Shown here in pieces: positions 19,648 to 28,909 of a stretch of 64,000 nucleotides of DNA. The stretch lies in the NCBI RefSeq assembly GCF_017676345.1, contig NZ_JAFFZM010000009.1, forward strand, positions 124,001 to 188,000. Reading direction: 5' to 3'. The position numbers and the translations under genes were made by a program. Within the stretch, counting starts at the first letter, position 1. The number at the start of each line of letters is the position of its first letter. Source of the DNA: Streptomyces smyrnaeus. GTDB lineage: Bacteria > Actinomycetota > Actinomycetes > Streptomycetales > Streptomycetaceae. The notes below the pieces were generated by a model. It ran no database searches, had not been told where the DNA came from, and saw only the letters and a list, made by a program, of their open reading frames with translations.

Positions 19648-20367
19648 TCAGCCGTTGCGGGGTGAGGGCAGCGCTCCCGGACGTGGCTCGGGGCGGGCGT
19701 CACGGTAGGTGTCCTGGCGAACATCCTGGCGAACGTCATGGCGCGGTTCGTGGCGCGCGTCATGCCGGCTCTCGTGGCGCGGCTCGTGCCGGGTGTCGTA
19801 CGGCTGCGGGGCCGGCGGCTGCTGCGGGATGGAGCGGGCGGCAGGCACCGCGGGGGGCCGTGGAGCCGTCGCCGTACCGGGAGTTGCGGGCAGCGTACGG
19901 GTGGCGGCGGACATCGGCTCGGGCTGCCGGGGGACGCCCGGGGCGGGCGAGGGGGACGGCGCGGTCGACGGAGCCGCGGTGGAGGTCTCGACGCCCTCGG
20001 GGGAGTTGCGCGTGCTGCCGCGCCGGGAAGAACCGTACCTGCGGTGCACGGCCTGCTTGGTGACGCCCAGCGCCGAGCCCACGGCGTCCCAGGAGAAGCC
20101 GAGCGAACGGTCGAAGTCCACCGCCGCCGTCACCAGCGTCTCGACGCTGTCTCGTAGTTCCTGGGCGAGCCTGACGGTCGGCGCGGGAGCGCGGCCGTAG
20201 ACGACGAAGCCCGCGGAGGGGCCGGTGCGCCGTGGGCGATAGACGTTGCCCAACTGCGCCGTGAGGGTGCGCAGCGCGTCCACCTGCCGGCGGACCCGCT
20301 CGATGTCCCGCACCAGAAGGTGCAGGCTTGCCCGCGCCTGGGCGTCGTGGGTTGCGTGGTCGGCCAT
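19648..20367 (-). CDS. Conserved hypothetical protein with HTH-like segment and RH-rich tail
   Basis: A 239-residue protein without a known function. The first 110 residues are helical and end in FSWDAVGSALGVTKQAVHRRYG, which has the look of a helix-turn-helix of the resolvase/sigma type. The remainder is low-complexity, proline/alanine-rich, then a run of short RHEPRHE, RHDARHE, RHDVRQDV repeats (about 200-230). The ATG at 20367 with GAGAGG upstream is chosen. It lies between priA and fmt, convergent with priA, and a similar gene is found here in other Streptomyces as I recall. Confidence 0.8.
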   Translation of the reverse strand: MADHATHDAQARASLHLLVRDIERVRRQVDALRTLTAQLGNVYRPRRTGPSAGFVVYGRAPAPTVRLAQELRDSVETLVTAAVDFDRSLGFSWDAVGSALGVTKQAVHRRYGSSRRGSTRNSPEGVETSTAAPSTAPSPSPAPGVPRQPEPMSAATRTLPATPGTATAPRPPAVPAARSIPQQPPAPQPYDTRHEPRHESRHDARHEPRHDVRQDVRQDTYRDARPEPRPGALPSPRNG

Positions 20368-20756
20368 GAAGAAGCCTCTCGGACCGGCTGACATGGAGGT
20401 GTTCAGCTAGGGGGTGTTCAGCTGTGGTGCTGGATGGGGTGACTGGCTGTGGGGGTGGGGGCGAGGCCGCGGTGCGTGGGCGGGGCGGCGCTCGGTTCGG
20501 TCAATCTGACTTGACCAACGCCGCGATGGGCTCTCTGGTCACGCTGCGGGGGCGCGGAAGGGGCATCGACAGGGCGCGCGGGTGCCCGCACGCCCCCTCG
20601 GTCAGCGGCGTCGCGCTGACCGTAAACTGGGCTGTCTTTCCATGCTGTCCGACCAGTCCACGCGCTCCGCGCACGCCGGTGCTCCGCAGGCTCCGCGCAC
20701 TTCCGTGGCCTCCGGACAGCCCACGCTTTCCACGGGTGAGAGGTAGTTCGCCACTG
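20368..20756. other. Intergenic region between the hypothetical gene and fmt
   Basis: No gene is supported. It must hold divergent promoters for the minus-strand hypothetical gene and for fmt. TAAACT at 20623-20628 is a possible -10 box for fmt, but no convincing -35 lies at the right distance. Confidence 0.35.
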
Positions 20757-21704
20757 ATGAGGCTCGTCTTCGCAGGCACCCCCGAGGTCGCCGTCCCCGC
20801 GCTCGACACATTGATCGCCTCCGAGCGGCACGAGGTCGCCGCCGTGGTCACCCGGCCCGATGCCCGTGCTGGGCGCGGTAGGCGGCTGGTGCCCAGCCCG
20901 GTGGCCCAGCGGGCCGAGGAGGAGGGCATCGAGGTGCTCAAGCCCACGCGCCCACGGGACGAGGACTTTCTGGCGCGGCTGCGCGACATCGGGCCGGACT
21001 GCTGCCCCGTCGTGGCCTACGGCGCACTGCTGCCCCGTGTCGCGCTCGACGTGCCCGCCAAGGGGTGGGTCAATCTGCACTTCTCGCTGCTGCCCGCCTG
21101 GCGCGGCGCCGCGCCCGTGCAGCACGCGCTGCTGGCGGGGGACGAGATGAGCGGCGCCACCACGTTCCTCATCGAGGAAGGGCTGGACTCCGGACCCGTC
21201 TACGGCGTGGTGACCGAGGAGGTACGGCCCAGGGACACCAGCGGCGATCTGCTCACCCGGCTCGCCTTCGCGGGCGCCGGGCTGCTGGCCGCCACCATGG
21301 ACGGCATCGAGGACGGCACGCTGCAGGCGGTGCCGCAGCCGGAGGAAGGCATCTCCCTCGCGCCGAAGATCACCGTGGAGGACGCCAGGATCGATTGGGC
21401 GGCGCCGGCGCTGCGCGTCGACCGTGTGGTGCGGGCGTGTTCGCCCGCGCCCGGAGCGTGGACCGTCTTCCGCGGGGAGCGGCTGAAGGTTCGCTCGCTG
21501 GCGCCCGCCCCGGACGCGGTTGTGGACGGGGCGACCCCCGGCGAGCTGCGTATCGGCAAGAATTCGGTGCATGTGGCCACCGGCTCGCACCCCGTCGAGT
21601 TGGAGTGGGTCCAGCCGCAGGGCAAGAAGCCGATGCGAGCGGCGGACTGGGCCCGCGGTACGCGCATCGAGGAGGGCGCCCGCTTCGACGTCCCCGCATC
21701 CTGA
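20757..21704 (+). CDS. fmt: Methionyl-tRNA formyltransferase
   Basis: Formylates initiator Met-tRNA using 10-formyltetrahydrofolate. The 315 residues start MRLVFAGTPEVAVPAL. The catalytic SLLPAWRGAAPVQ (about 112) with upstream NLHFS, and the GxTTF-like GATTFLIEEGLDSGPV are family hallmarks; the C-terminal tRNA-binding domain follows (from about 205). The ATG at 20757 is the first codon of the conserved sequence. Its stop codon lies inside the first copy of a 28-bp tandem repeat. rsmB follows, as usual. Confidence 0.96.
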   Translation: MRLVFAGTPEVAVPALDTLIASERHEVAAVVTRPDARAGRGRRLVPSPVAQRAEEEGIEVLKPTRPRDEDFLARLRDIGPDCCPVVAYGALLPRVALDVPAKGWVNLHFSLLPAWRGAAPVQHALLAGDEMSGATTFLIEEGLDSGPVYGVVTEEVRPRDTSGDLLTRLAFAGAGLLAATMDGIEDGTLQAVPQPEEGISLAPKITVEDARIDWAAPALRVDRVVRACSPAPGAWTVFRGERLKVRSLAPAPDAVVDGATPGELRIGKNSVHVATGSHPVELEWVQPQGKKPMRAADWARGTRIEEGARFDVPAS

Positions 21705-21802
21705 GCCGGACGTGACCGTGCCCGCGTCCTGAGCCGGACGCCACCGTGCCCGCACCCTGTGCGGACGTGACCGTGCCCGCGTCCTGAGCCGGGTGCGACC
21801 GG
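21693..21802. repeat. Four 27-28-bp tandem repeats straddling the fmt stop
   Basis: Units start at 21693, 21721, 21749 and 21776 (28, 28, 27 and about 27 bp), each beginning CCCGC and containing CCTGAGCCGGAC or a variant. The first unit supplies the last codons and the TGA stop of fmt; the others lie in the spacer before rsmB. Confidence 0.85.
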
Positions 21803-21896
21803 TGGCCGCTTCCGGGCAGCCGGGTCGTAGGGTGGAGGTTCGACCCTGCGACACCCCGCGAAGCACCGACCCTCATCTTGCGGAGCACCTTCAACT

Positions 21897-23498
21897 GTGA
21901 GCACTCATCCCCGCCGGGGCGGCAACCGGTATCGGCGTCCGCGAAAGGACCCCGTCCGTATCCTCGCCTTCGAGGCGCTGCGGGCCGTGGACGAGCGGGA
22001 CGCCTATGCGAACCTCGTCCTTCCCCCGCTGCTGCGGAAGGCCCGCGAGAAGGATCCCGCGCACGGCGGTCTCGACGCACGGGACGCCGCGCTGGCCACC
22101 GAGCTGGTGTACGGCACGCTGCGCAGGCAGGGCACCTACGACGCGATCATCGCCGAGTGCGTCGACCGGCCGCTTCGCGAGGTGGACCCGCCCGTGCTGG
22201 ACGTCCTCTCTCTCGGAACCCACCAGTTGCTGGGCACCCGCATCCCGCAGCACGCCGCAGTGAGCGCGACCGTCGAACTGGCCCGCGTGGTGCTGGGCGA
22301 CGGGCGGGCGAAGTTCGTCAACGCGGTGCTGCGGCGCATCGCGGCCGAGGACCTGGACGGCTGGCTGGAGCGGATCGCGCCGCCGTACGACGACGATCCG
22401 GAGGAGCATCTGGCGCTGCGCCACGCGCATCCGCGCTGGGTGGTCTCCGCGCTGTGGGACGCGCTGGGCGCACCCGCGACGGGAGTCGGCGGAGGCGGAC
22501 GCAAGGACATCACCGCGCTGCTGGAGGCCGACAACGAGCGGCCCGAGGTCACCCTGGTCGCCAGGCCCGGGCGGGCCACCCCCGAGGAACTGCTCACCGC
22601 AGTGGACAGCGCGGCGGTGGGCAACACCCAGGCGGGGCACCCCGAGGCGGGGCACACCGAAGTCGGCGAGGACACCGGGACAGAGGACGCCGGGACCGGG
22701 GGCGTCGGGCGGCAGAGCGCCGCAGGCAGGGCCGTGCCGGGGCGCTGGTCGCCGTACGCGGTGCGGCTGACCGAAGGCGGTGAGCCCGGCGCGCTGGAGG
22801 CCGTACGCGAGGGCAGAGCGGGCGTGCAGGACGAGGGCAGCCAGCTTGTCGCCCTCGCCCTCGCCAACGCGCCGCTGGAGGGCTCCGACACCCGGTGGCT
22901 CGACTCCTGCGCGGGCCCGGGCGGCAAGGCCGCGCTGCTGGGGGCGCTGGCGGCCGAGCGCGGTGCGGCGCTGCTCGCGTCCGAGAAGCAGCCGCATCGC
23001 GCCCGCCTCGTCGCCCGGGCGCTGGAGGGGAACCCCGGTCCCTGGGCGGTCGTCAGCGCGGACGGTACCCGGCCGGCCTGGACGCCCGGCAGCTTCGACC
23101 GGGTGCTCGTCGACGTCCCCTGCACCGGGTTGGGGGCGTTGCGGCGCAGGCCCGAGGCACGCTGGCGGCGCACCCCCGAGGACCTGGCGGGGTTCGCGCC
23201 GTTGCAGCGCGGACTGCTGCGGCAGGCGCTCCAGGCGGCGCGGATCGGCGGGGTCGTCGCGTATGTGACCTGTTCCCCGCATCTGGCGGAGACCCGCGCC
23301 GTGGTGGACGACGTACTGCGCGGGTCGGCGAAGGAGCGGGACACCGCGGAGCCGGGGACGGCGGCCGCGGAGCCGGTGGACGCGCGACCGCTGCTGCCGG
23401 GCGTGCCCGACCTGGGGGAGGGACCCGACATCCAGCTGTGGCCGCATCTGCACGGCACCGACGCGATGTACCTGGCGCTGCTGCGCCGCACCGCCTGA
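21897..23498 (+). CDS. rsmB: 16S rRNA m5C967 methyltransferase
   Basis: SAM-dependent RNA methyltransferase of the RsmB/NOP2 family. The N-terminal NusB-like RNA-binding domain spans about 20-165. The Rossmann methyltransferase domain has SCAGPGGKAALLG (about 337) and DVPCTGLGALRRRPE (about 403), and the nucleophile motif YVTCSPHLAE (about 457), which provide the two catalytic cysteines. A glycine/glutamate-rich insert (about 240-280) lengthens the protein to 533 residues. GTG start at 21897. rpe follows 34 bp later and probably belongs to the same transcript. Confidence 0.95.
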   Translation: MSTHPRRGGNRYRRPRKDPVRILAFEALRAVDERDAYANLVLPPLLRKAREKDPAHGGLDARDAALATELVYGTLRRQGTYDAIIAECVDRPLREVDPPVLDVLSLGTHQLLGTRIPQHAAVSATVELARVVLGDGRAKFVNAVLRRIAAEDLDGWLERIAPPYDDDPEEHLALRHAHPRWVVSALWDALGAPATGVGGGGRKDITALLEADNERPEVTLVARPGRATPEELLTAVDSAAVGNTQAGHPEAGHTEVGEDTGTEDAGTGGVGRQSAAGRAVPGRWSPYAVRLTEGGEPGALEAVREGRAGVQDEGSQLVALALANAPLEGSDTRWLDSCAGPGGKAALLGALAAERGAALLASEKQPHRARLVARALEGNPGPWAVVSADGTRPAWTPGSFDRVLVDVPCTGLGALRRRPEARWRRTPEDLAGFAPLQRGLLRQALQAARIGGVVAYVTCSPHLAETRAVVDDVLRGSAKERDTAEPGTAAAEPVDARPLLPGVPDLGEGPDIQLWPHLHGTDAMYLALLRRTA

Positions 23499-23532
23499 TC
23501 ATCTCGAACGCCCACACGGAATACTGGTAGCC

Positions 23533-24225
23533 ATGGCTCAGATCAACCCCAGCATCCTGTCCGCCGACTTCGCACGCCTCGCCGAGGAGGCGCGGCGTGT
23601 CGAAGGCACCGACGGGGCGGCGGGCGCCGACTGGCTCCACGTCGATGTCATGGACAACCACTTCGTGCCCAATCTGACCCTGGGCACGCCCGTGGTCGAG
23701 TCGTTGCGCAAGGCGACGGACATCCCGCTGGACTGCCATCTGATGATCGAGGAGCCGGACCGCTGGGCGCCCGCCTATGTGGAGGCCGGGGCCGGTTCCG
23801 TCACCTTTCACGCGGAGGCCGCTGCGGCGCCGGTGCGGCTGGCCCGGGAGATCCGGGCCAAGGGAGCGCGCGCCTCGATGGCGCTGAAGCCCGCCACCCC
23901 GATCGAGCCGTACGAGGATCTGCTGCCCGAGCTGGACATGCTGCTGGTGATGACGGTGGAGCCGGGCTTCGGTGGACAGGCGTTCCTGGACATCATGCTG
24001 CCGAAGATCCGCCGGACGCGGCAGCTCATCGACAAGCACGGCCTGCAGCTGTGGCTGCAGGTCGACGGCGGCGTCTCGGCCTCTACGATCGAGCGCTGCG
24101 CCGAGGCGGGCGCCGATGTGTTCGTGGCGGGTTCGGCCGTCTACGGCGCGGACGATCCGGCCGCGGCCGTCCGCGCGCTGCGGCAGCAGGCCGAGGAAGC
24201 GGCGGGGTCGGGCCGGGAGGGTTGA
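23533..24225 (+). CDS. rpe: Ribulose-phosphate 3-epimerase
   Basis: Interconverts ribulose 5-phosphate and xylulose 5-phosphate in the pentose phosphate pathway. The 230-residue TIM barrel shows NPSILSADFARL at the start, WLHVDVMDNHFVPNLT, DCHLMIEEPD, MTVEPGFGGQAF and VDGGVSAST, carrying the metal-binding His/Asp residues. The ATG at 23533 is correct for the family. Located directly after rsmB, as in other Streptomyces. Confidence 0.97.
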   Translation: MAQINPSILSADFARLAEEARRVEGTDGAAGADWLHVDVMDNHFVPNLTLGTPVVESLRKATDIPLDCHLMIEEPDRWAPAYVEAGAGSVTFHAEAAAAPVRLAREIRAKGARASMALKPATPIEPYEDLLPELDMLLVMTVEPGFGGQAFLDIMLPKIRRTRQLIDKHGLQLWLQVDGGVSASTIERCAEAGADVFVAGSAVYGADDPAAAVRALRQQAEEAAGSGREG

Positions 24226-24343
24226 GGTGAACGCTGGGTGACCGCGGTCACACACGTCAGGGGATCTGCAAGGATGAACGCGCGGCGCGAGTGTGCCGAC
24301 CGTGCGTACGTGGGCACGACAGCAAGACAGTGAGGTGAGAGCG

Positions 24344-25366
24344 GTGTCGTCGGGGCGAGCCACGCGAATGGGACCCGCCGAACTCATGCAGGCTGCGGCG
24401 ATGGCGCGCCGCTTCTATCTGGAGGGCAAATCCAAGATCCAGATTGCCGACGAGTTCGGGGTCAGCCGCTTCAAGGTGGCCCGGGTCCTGGAGACCGCGC
24501 TCGAGCGTGATCTGGTGCGTATCGAGATCCGGGTGCCCGCCGAGCTGGACGCCGAGCGCTCGGACGCGCTCCGCGCCCGTTTCGGCCTGCGGCACGCGGT
24601 GGTCGTCGAGTCGCCCACCGAGGCAGTGGACGACGCGGCGGACCCGGAGAACCTCGGCGAGGTCGCCGCCGATCTGCTCGGTGAGCTGGTCACCGATGGT
24701 GATGTGCTGGGGCTGGCCTGGGGCCGCTCCACCATCCACATGGCGACCGCGCTACGTCAGTTGCCGCCCTGCACCGTCGTCCAGTTGACGGGGGTGTACG
24801 ACGCCGGCACGGCCGATCGCGGCTCCGTGGAGGCCGTACGCCGGGCGGCCGAGGTCGCCGGGGGAGAGGCGCACCCCATCTACGCGCCGATGCTGTTGCC
24901 GGACAGCGCCACCGCGTCCGCGCTGCGCAGCCAGACGGGCATCGCCCGTGCCTTCGAGTACTTCGACAAGGTCACCGTGGCGGCCGTGTCCATCGGTTCC
25001 TGGGAGCCGGGGATCTCCACGGTGCACGACATGCTCAGCGCCAAGGAGCGCGACCACTACTCGTCGCTGGGGGTGGCCGCCGAGATGTCGGCCCATCTCT
25101 TCGACGCGCAGGGCCGGCGGATCGGCCGGGATCTGGGGGAACGCTGCATCACCGTGGAGGCGGAGCGGCTGCGCCGGATCCCGGAGGTCGTCGCCATCGC
25201 GGGAGGGCACCGCAAGGCTGCGGCCATCGGCGCGGTGCTCCGCTCGGGCCTGGTCACCAGCCTGGTGACGGACACCGCGGCAGCCGACTGGCTGCTGAAC
25301 GAGGAACAGCCGGGCCCCCGTCCGGCGTTGGAGCGTACGGACCCGGACAGCACCGCCGCTTCGTAG
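24344..25366 (+). CDS. SorC/DeoR-type sugar-binding transcriptional regulator
   Basis: A 340-residue regulator. An N-terminal helix-turn-helix (about 14-62; MARRFYLEGKSKIQIADEFGVSRFKVARVLE) is followed by the sugar-phosphate-binding domain (about 80-330) with LGLAWGRSTIHMATAL and IAGGHRKAAAIGAVLRSGLV. The GTG at 24344 follows a GAGGTGAG ribosome site. It sits after rpe, so a sugar phosphate from the pentose pathway is a plausible effector, by position only. Confidence 0.88.
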   Translation: MSSGRATRMGPAELMQAAAMARRFYLEGKSKIQIADEFGVSRFKVARVLETALERDLVRIEIRVPAELDAERSDALRARFGLRHAVVVESPTEAVDDAADPENLGEVAADLLGELVTDGDVLGLAWGRSTIHMATALRQLPPCTVVQLTGVYDAGTADRGSVEAVRRAAEVAGGEAHPIYAPMLLPDSATASALRSQTGIARAFEYFDKVTVAAVSIGSWEPGISTVHDMLSAKERDHYSSLGVAAEMSAHLFDAQGRRIGRDLGERCITVEAERLRRIPEVVAIAGGHRKAAAIGAVLRSGLVTSLVTDTAAADWLLNEEQPGPRPALERTDPDSTAAS

Positions 25367-25406
25367 CGGTCCGGGTCCCAGAAGGTTCTCAGAAGGGCAG
25401 TACGCC

Positions 25407-25883
25407 ATGACGACCAAGAGCACCAAGCTGCCGGGGCTGGGCAAGCAGTACGACATCACCACCCGGACCGGGCGACACATCTCGGTGGTGGCGCACCAGG
25501 ACGGCCGCCGGTTCCTGGGCTTCTACCGGGAGGACGACCCGGACGCCTGCCAGGCGACGGTCCAGCTCGACGGTGAGGAGGCCGCCTCCCTCGCGGAGAT
25601 CCTCGCCCCGGGCGAGAGCCCCAGGCTGGGCACGTGCGAGCTGGAGATCGACCTGGTCACCGTCCGCATCCCGATGTCCGGCCAGTCGCCGTACAGCGGG
25701 GAGCTGCTGGGGGCCACCCAGGCGCGCACCCGCACCGGCGCCTCCATCGTCGCCGTGCTGCGCCGTACCGGCCCCGTCCCCTCGCCGGGTCCGGACTTCC
25801 GGTTGGAGGCCGGGGACACCCTGGTGGCCGTCGGTACCCGCGAGGGAGTCGACGAGCTGACCCGGATCATCGCCGGAACCTGA
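25407..25883 (+). CDS. Regulatory subunit of cation/proton antiporter (TrkA-C domain)
   Basis: A 158-residue soluble protein; the C-terminal half (about 75-158) is a TrkA-C/RCK-C-like ligand-binding domain (GASIVAVLRRTG, FRLEAGDTLVAVGTREGVDEL). This resembles KhtT, which gates the KhtU K+/H+ antiporter in Bacillus. The antiporter gene follows 151 bp downstream. The stop codon is duplicated in a downstream repeat. Role as antiporter regulator is inferred from family and neighbour. Confidence 0.85.
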   Translation: MTTKSTKLPGLGKQYDITTRTGRHISVVAHQDGRRFLGFYREDDPDACQATVQLDGEEAASLAEILAPGESPRLGTCELEIDLVTVRIPMSGQSPYSGELLGATQARTRTGASIVAVLRRTGPVPSPGPDFRLEAGDTLVAVGTREGVDELTRIIAGT

Positions 25884-25928
25884 CTCGATTCATCGCCGGA
25901 ACCTGACCGGATCGTCGGCGGAACCTGG
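25869..25928. repeat. Three 22-23-bp repeats at the end of the antiporter-regulator gene
   Basis: ATCGCCGGAACCTGA occurs at 25869-25883 and 25892-25906, with a diverged third copy at 25914-25928. The first includes the last codons and stop of the gene; the second would encode the same Ile-Ala-Gly-Thr-stop ending. Confidence 0.8.
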
Positions 25929-26034
25929 CCGGACCGGCCGCCCGGCCCGGGACCGGGCGCGACCACCCGGTCCGGACCGCCATCGGCACACCTGAGCCGT
26001 TCCGGACAGCCGCTGGACAACTGAAAGGCCCTCT

Positions 26035-27309
26035 GTGCACGACACCACCGTTCTGCTGATCGAACTCGGCGCCGTCATCCTGGGCCTGGGACTTGTCGGC
26101 CGCTTCGCGGGCCGGATCGGGCTCTCCCCGATTCCGCTGTATCTGCTGGGCGGCCTGGCCTTCGGGCACGGCGGCGTCTTCCCGCTGAAGGCCAGCGAGG
26201 GGTTCATCGAGGTCGGCGCGGAGATCGGGGTGATCCTGCTCCTGCTGCTGCTCGGCCTGGAGTACAGCGCCTCGGAGCTGGTGACCAGCCTGAAGACCCA
26301 GTACCCGTCCGGGATCGTGGACTTCGCGCTGAACGCGGTGCCGGGTGCGGTGGCCGCGCTGCTGTTGGGCTGGGGGCCGGTCGCGGCCGTCGCGCTCGCG
26401 GGCGTCACCTGGATCTCCTCGTCCGGTGTCATCGCCAAGGTGCTCACCGATCTGGGGCGGCTCGGCAACCGGGAGACACCGGTCATCCTGGGCGTGCTCG
26501 TCATCGAGGACCTGTCCATGGCCCTCTATCTGCCGCTGCTGACCGCGCTGGTGGCCGGGCTCGGGGTGGCGGGGACCAGCGTGGCGATGATCGTGGCGGT
26601 CGGCACCGTGGGCCTCGTACTGTTCGCGGCGCTGCGGTTCGGGCGGCACATCAGCCGCGCCGTCAGCTCCGACACGCCCGAGATGCTGCTGCTCGTCGTT
26701 CTCGGACTGACCCTGCTGATCGCCGGTATCGCGGCGAAGCTCCAGGTCTCGGCGGCCGTCGGCGCCTTCCTGGTGGGTATCGCGCTGTCCGGGGAGACGG
26801 CGGAGAACGCGCGCAGTCTGCTGACGCCGCTGCGTGATCTGTTCGCCGCCGTCTTCTTCGTCTTCTTCGGACTCAACACCGCGCCGTCCGAGATCCCCCC
26901 GGTGCTGCTGCCCGCATTGGCGCTGGCGGCCGTCACCGTGGTCACCAAGGTGATCACCGGCTGGTACGCGGCGGGCCGCGCGGGGGTGGGCAGCAAGGGC
27001 AGGCTGCGGGCCGGCGGGGCGCTGGTGGCACGGGGCGAGTTCTCCATCGTCATCGCTGGGCTCGCCGCGAGCACGGACGCGCGGATCACTCCGCTGGCGA
27101 CCGCGTATGTGATGATCCTGGTGATCTTCGGCCCGCTGACGGCCCGCTGGACCGAGCCCGTCGTCCGCGGCGTCAAGGGGCTGGTCGACGCCCGACGCAC
27201 CCGCCGGGAGACCGAGCGCGCGGGGACCGGGCAGCACGGAGGGTCCATACCCGGTGCGGGGGAAGCCACCGCCCCGGACCCGGTGGGCGGTACCGGTCAC
27301 CCCTCGTAG
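26035..27309 (+). CDS. CPA2-family cation/proton antiporter
   Basis: A 424-residue membrane protein with about 11-13 hydrophobic segments, of the monovalent cation:proton antiporter-2 family (KefB/KhtU-like). Seen are GLVGRFAGRIGLSPIPLYLLGGLAFGHGG-like N-terminal helices, the discontinuous-helix region TWISSSGVIAKVL (about 123), and FFVFFGLNTAPSEIPPV. No NAD-binding KTN domain is attached, which fits a separate TrkA-C subunit encoded just upstream. It starts with GTG at 26035. Likely exchanges K+ or Na+ for protons at the plasma membrane. Confidence 0.9.
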   Translation: MHDTTVLLIELGAVILGLGLVGRFAGRIGLSPIPLYLLGGLAFGHGGVFPLKASEGFIEVGAEIGVILLLLLLGLEYSASELVTSLKTQYPSGIVDFALNAVPGAVAALLLGWGPVAAVALAGVTWISSSGVIAKVLTDLGRLGNRETPVILGVLVIEDLSMALYLPLLTALVAGLGVAGTSVAMIVAVGTVGLVLFAALRFGRHISRAVSSDTPEMLLLVVLGLTLLIAGIAAKLQVSAAVGAFLVGIALSGETAENARSLLTPLRDLFAAVFFVFFGLNTAPSEIPPVLLPALALAAVTVVTKVITGWYAAGRAGVGSKGRLRAGGALVARGEFSIVIAGLAASTDARITPLATAYVMILVIFGPLTARWTEPVVRGVKGLVDARRTRRETERAGTGQHGGSIPGAGEATAPDPVGGTGHPS

Positions 27310-27364
27310 TCGCCACCCCGGGTGAGCGGCTGCCCGGCAGCCCTGTCCGCTGCGGCCTTCTGGA

Positions 27365-27396
27365 GCCCGGACTCCTACGAGCCCGGACTCCTACGA
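27365..27396. repeat. Perfect 16-bp tandem duplication upstream of guaB1
   Basis: GCCCGGACTCCTACGA is present twice in direct succession (27365-27380 and 27381-27396), with partial similarity continuing to 27415. It lies about 90 bp before the guaB1 start. Confidence 0.85.
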
Positions 27397-27480
27397 TCCC
27401 TGCCTCGTACGATCCCACCAGCGCGTCCGCGGTACTCCGGCGGAACGTCCGTAGTCGTATGGATGTGCGGGCGTGGGAGA

Positions 27481-28909
27481 ATGAAGTACGTGCGTTTCCT
27501 CAATGATCAGCGGCCCCCGTACGACCTGACGTACGACGATGTCTTCATGGTGCCCAACCGCTCCGCGGTCGGCTCCCGGCAGGGCGTGGACCTGTCCTCG
27601 CCCGACGGAACGGGCACCACCATCCCGCTGGTGGTCGCCAATATGACCGCCATCGCCGGACGCCGGATGGCCGAGACCGTGGCCCGCCGCGGCGGGCTCG
27701 TGGTGATCCCCCAGGACATCCCGATCGACGTCGTCACCGAGGTCATCGGCTGGGTCAAACAGCGGCACCACGTCCTGGACACCCCCATCACCCTCGCGCC
27801 CACCCAGACCGTGGCCGACGCGCTCTCGCTGCTGCCCAAGCGGGCACACGGCGCGGGTGTCGTGGTCCGCGACGGGCGGCCCGTGGGCGTCGTCACCGAG
27901 TCGGACCTGACCGGCGTCGACCGCTTCACCCAGCTCTCCGAGGTCATGACGGCCGAGCCGATGGTGCTGGACGCGGACATCGATCCGCGTGACGCCTTCA
28001 CCAAGCTGGACGCCGCCCACTTCAAGTTCGCCCCCGCCGTGGACGCGGACGGCAAGCTCGTCGGCATCCTCACCCGCAAGGGCGCGCTGCGGGCCACGCT
28101 CTACACCCCCGCCGTCGACGCCGACGGCGCCCTGCGCGTCGCCGCTGCCGTCGGTATCAACGGCGAGGTCGTCGCGCGGGCCAAGGCGCTGCTCGACGCG
28201 GGTGTCGACACCCTGGTCGTCGACACCGCCCACGGCCACCAGGAGGGCATGCTGGAGGCGCTGAAGGCCGTCCGCGGCCTCGACCCGGCCGTGCCGATCG
28301 TGGCGGGCAACGTGGTCGCAGCCGAGGGCGTGCGCGACCTCGTCGACGCGGGCGCGGACATCATCAAGGTCGGCGTCGGCCCCGGCGCGATGTGCACCAC
28401 CCGCATGATGACCGGCGTCGGCCGGCCGCAGTTCTCCGCCGTCCTGGAGTGCGCCGCCGAGGCGCGCAAGTACGGCAAGCACGTATGGGCCGACGGCGGG
28501 GTGCGCCACCCCCGCGATGTCGCCATGGCGCTGGCGGCCGGGGCCTCCAACGTGATGATCGGCTCCTGGTTCGCCGGTACCTACGAGTCCCCGGGCGACC
28601 TGCAGCAGTCCGCCGACGGGCGGTTCTACAAGGAGTCCTTCGGCATGGCCTCGGCCCGCGCCGTGCGCAACAGGACCGCCGAGGAGTCCGCCTACGACCG
28701 GGCCCGCAAGGGGCTGTTCGAGGAGGGCATCTCCACCTCCAGGATGTTCCTGGATCCGGCACGCCCCGGCGTCGAGGACCTGATCGACTCGATCATCGCC
28801 GGCGTCCGCTCCGCCTGCACCTACGCGGGCGCCGCGACACTGGACGAGTTCACCCGGAACGCCGTCGTCGGTGTGCAGAGCGCCGCCGTGTGTACGGCTT
28901 GTGCGCTAG
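27481..28909 (+). CDS. guaB1: GuaB1-type IMP dehydrogenase-related protein (GMP reductase-like), 3' end disrupted
   Basis: CBS-domain protein of the IMPDH/GMP-reductase family; actinobacterial GuaB1 is regarded as a GMP reductase in purine salvage. Starts MKYVRFLNDQRPPYDLTYDDVFMVPNR-like at the ATG 27481 after GGGAGA. Two CBS repeats (about 95-205) interrupt the barrel; the catalytic Cys is in GPGAMCTTRMMTG (about 300). The match holds to VVGVQSAA (residue 469), then the expected last 15 or so residues are missing. The frame stays open for 1020 codons, through the opposite-strand gene. A shift by one base would end at the TAG 28907-28909, used here as boundary. Truncation, frameshift or assembly error are all possible. 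Confidence 0.8.
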
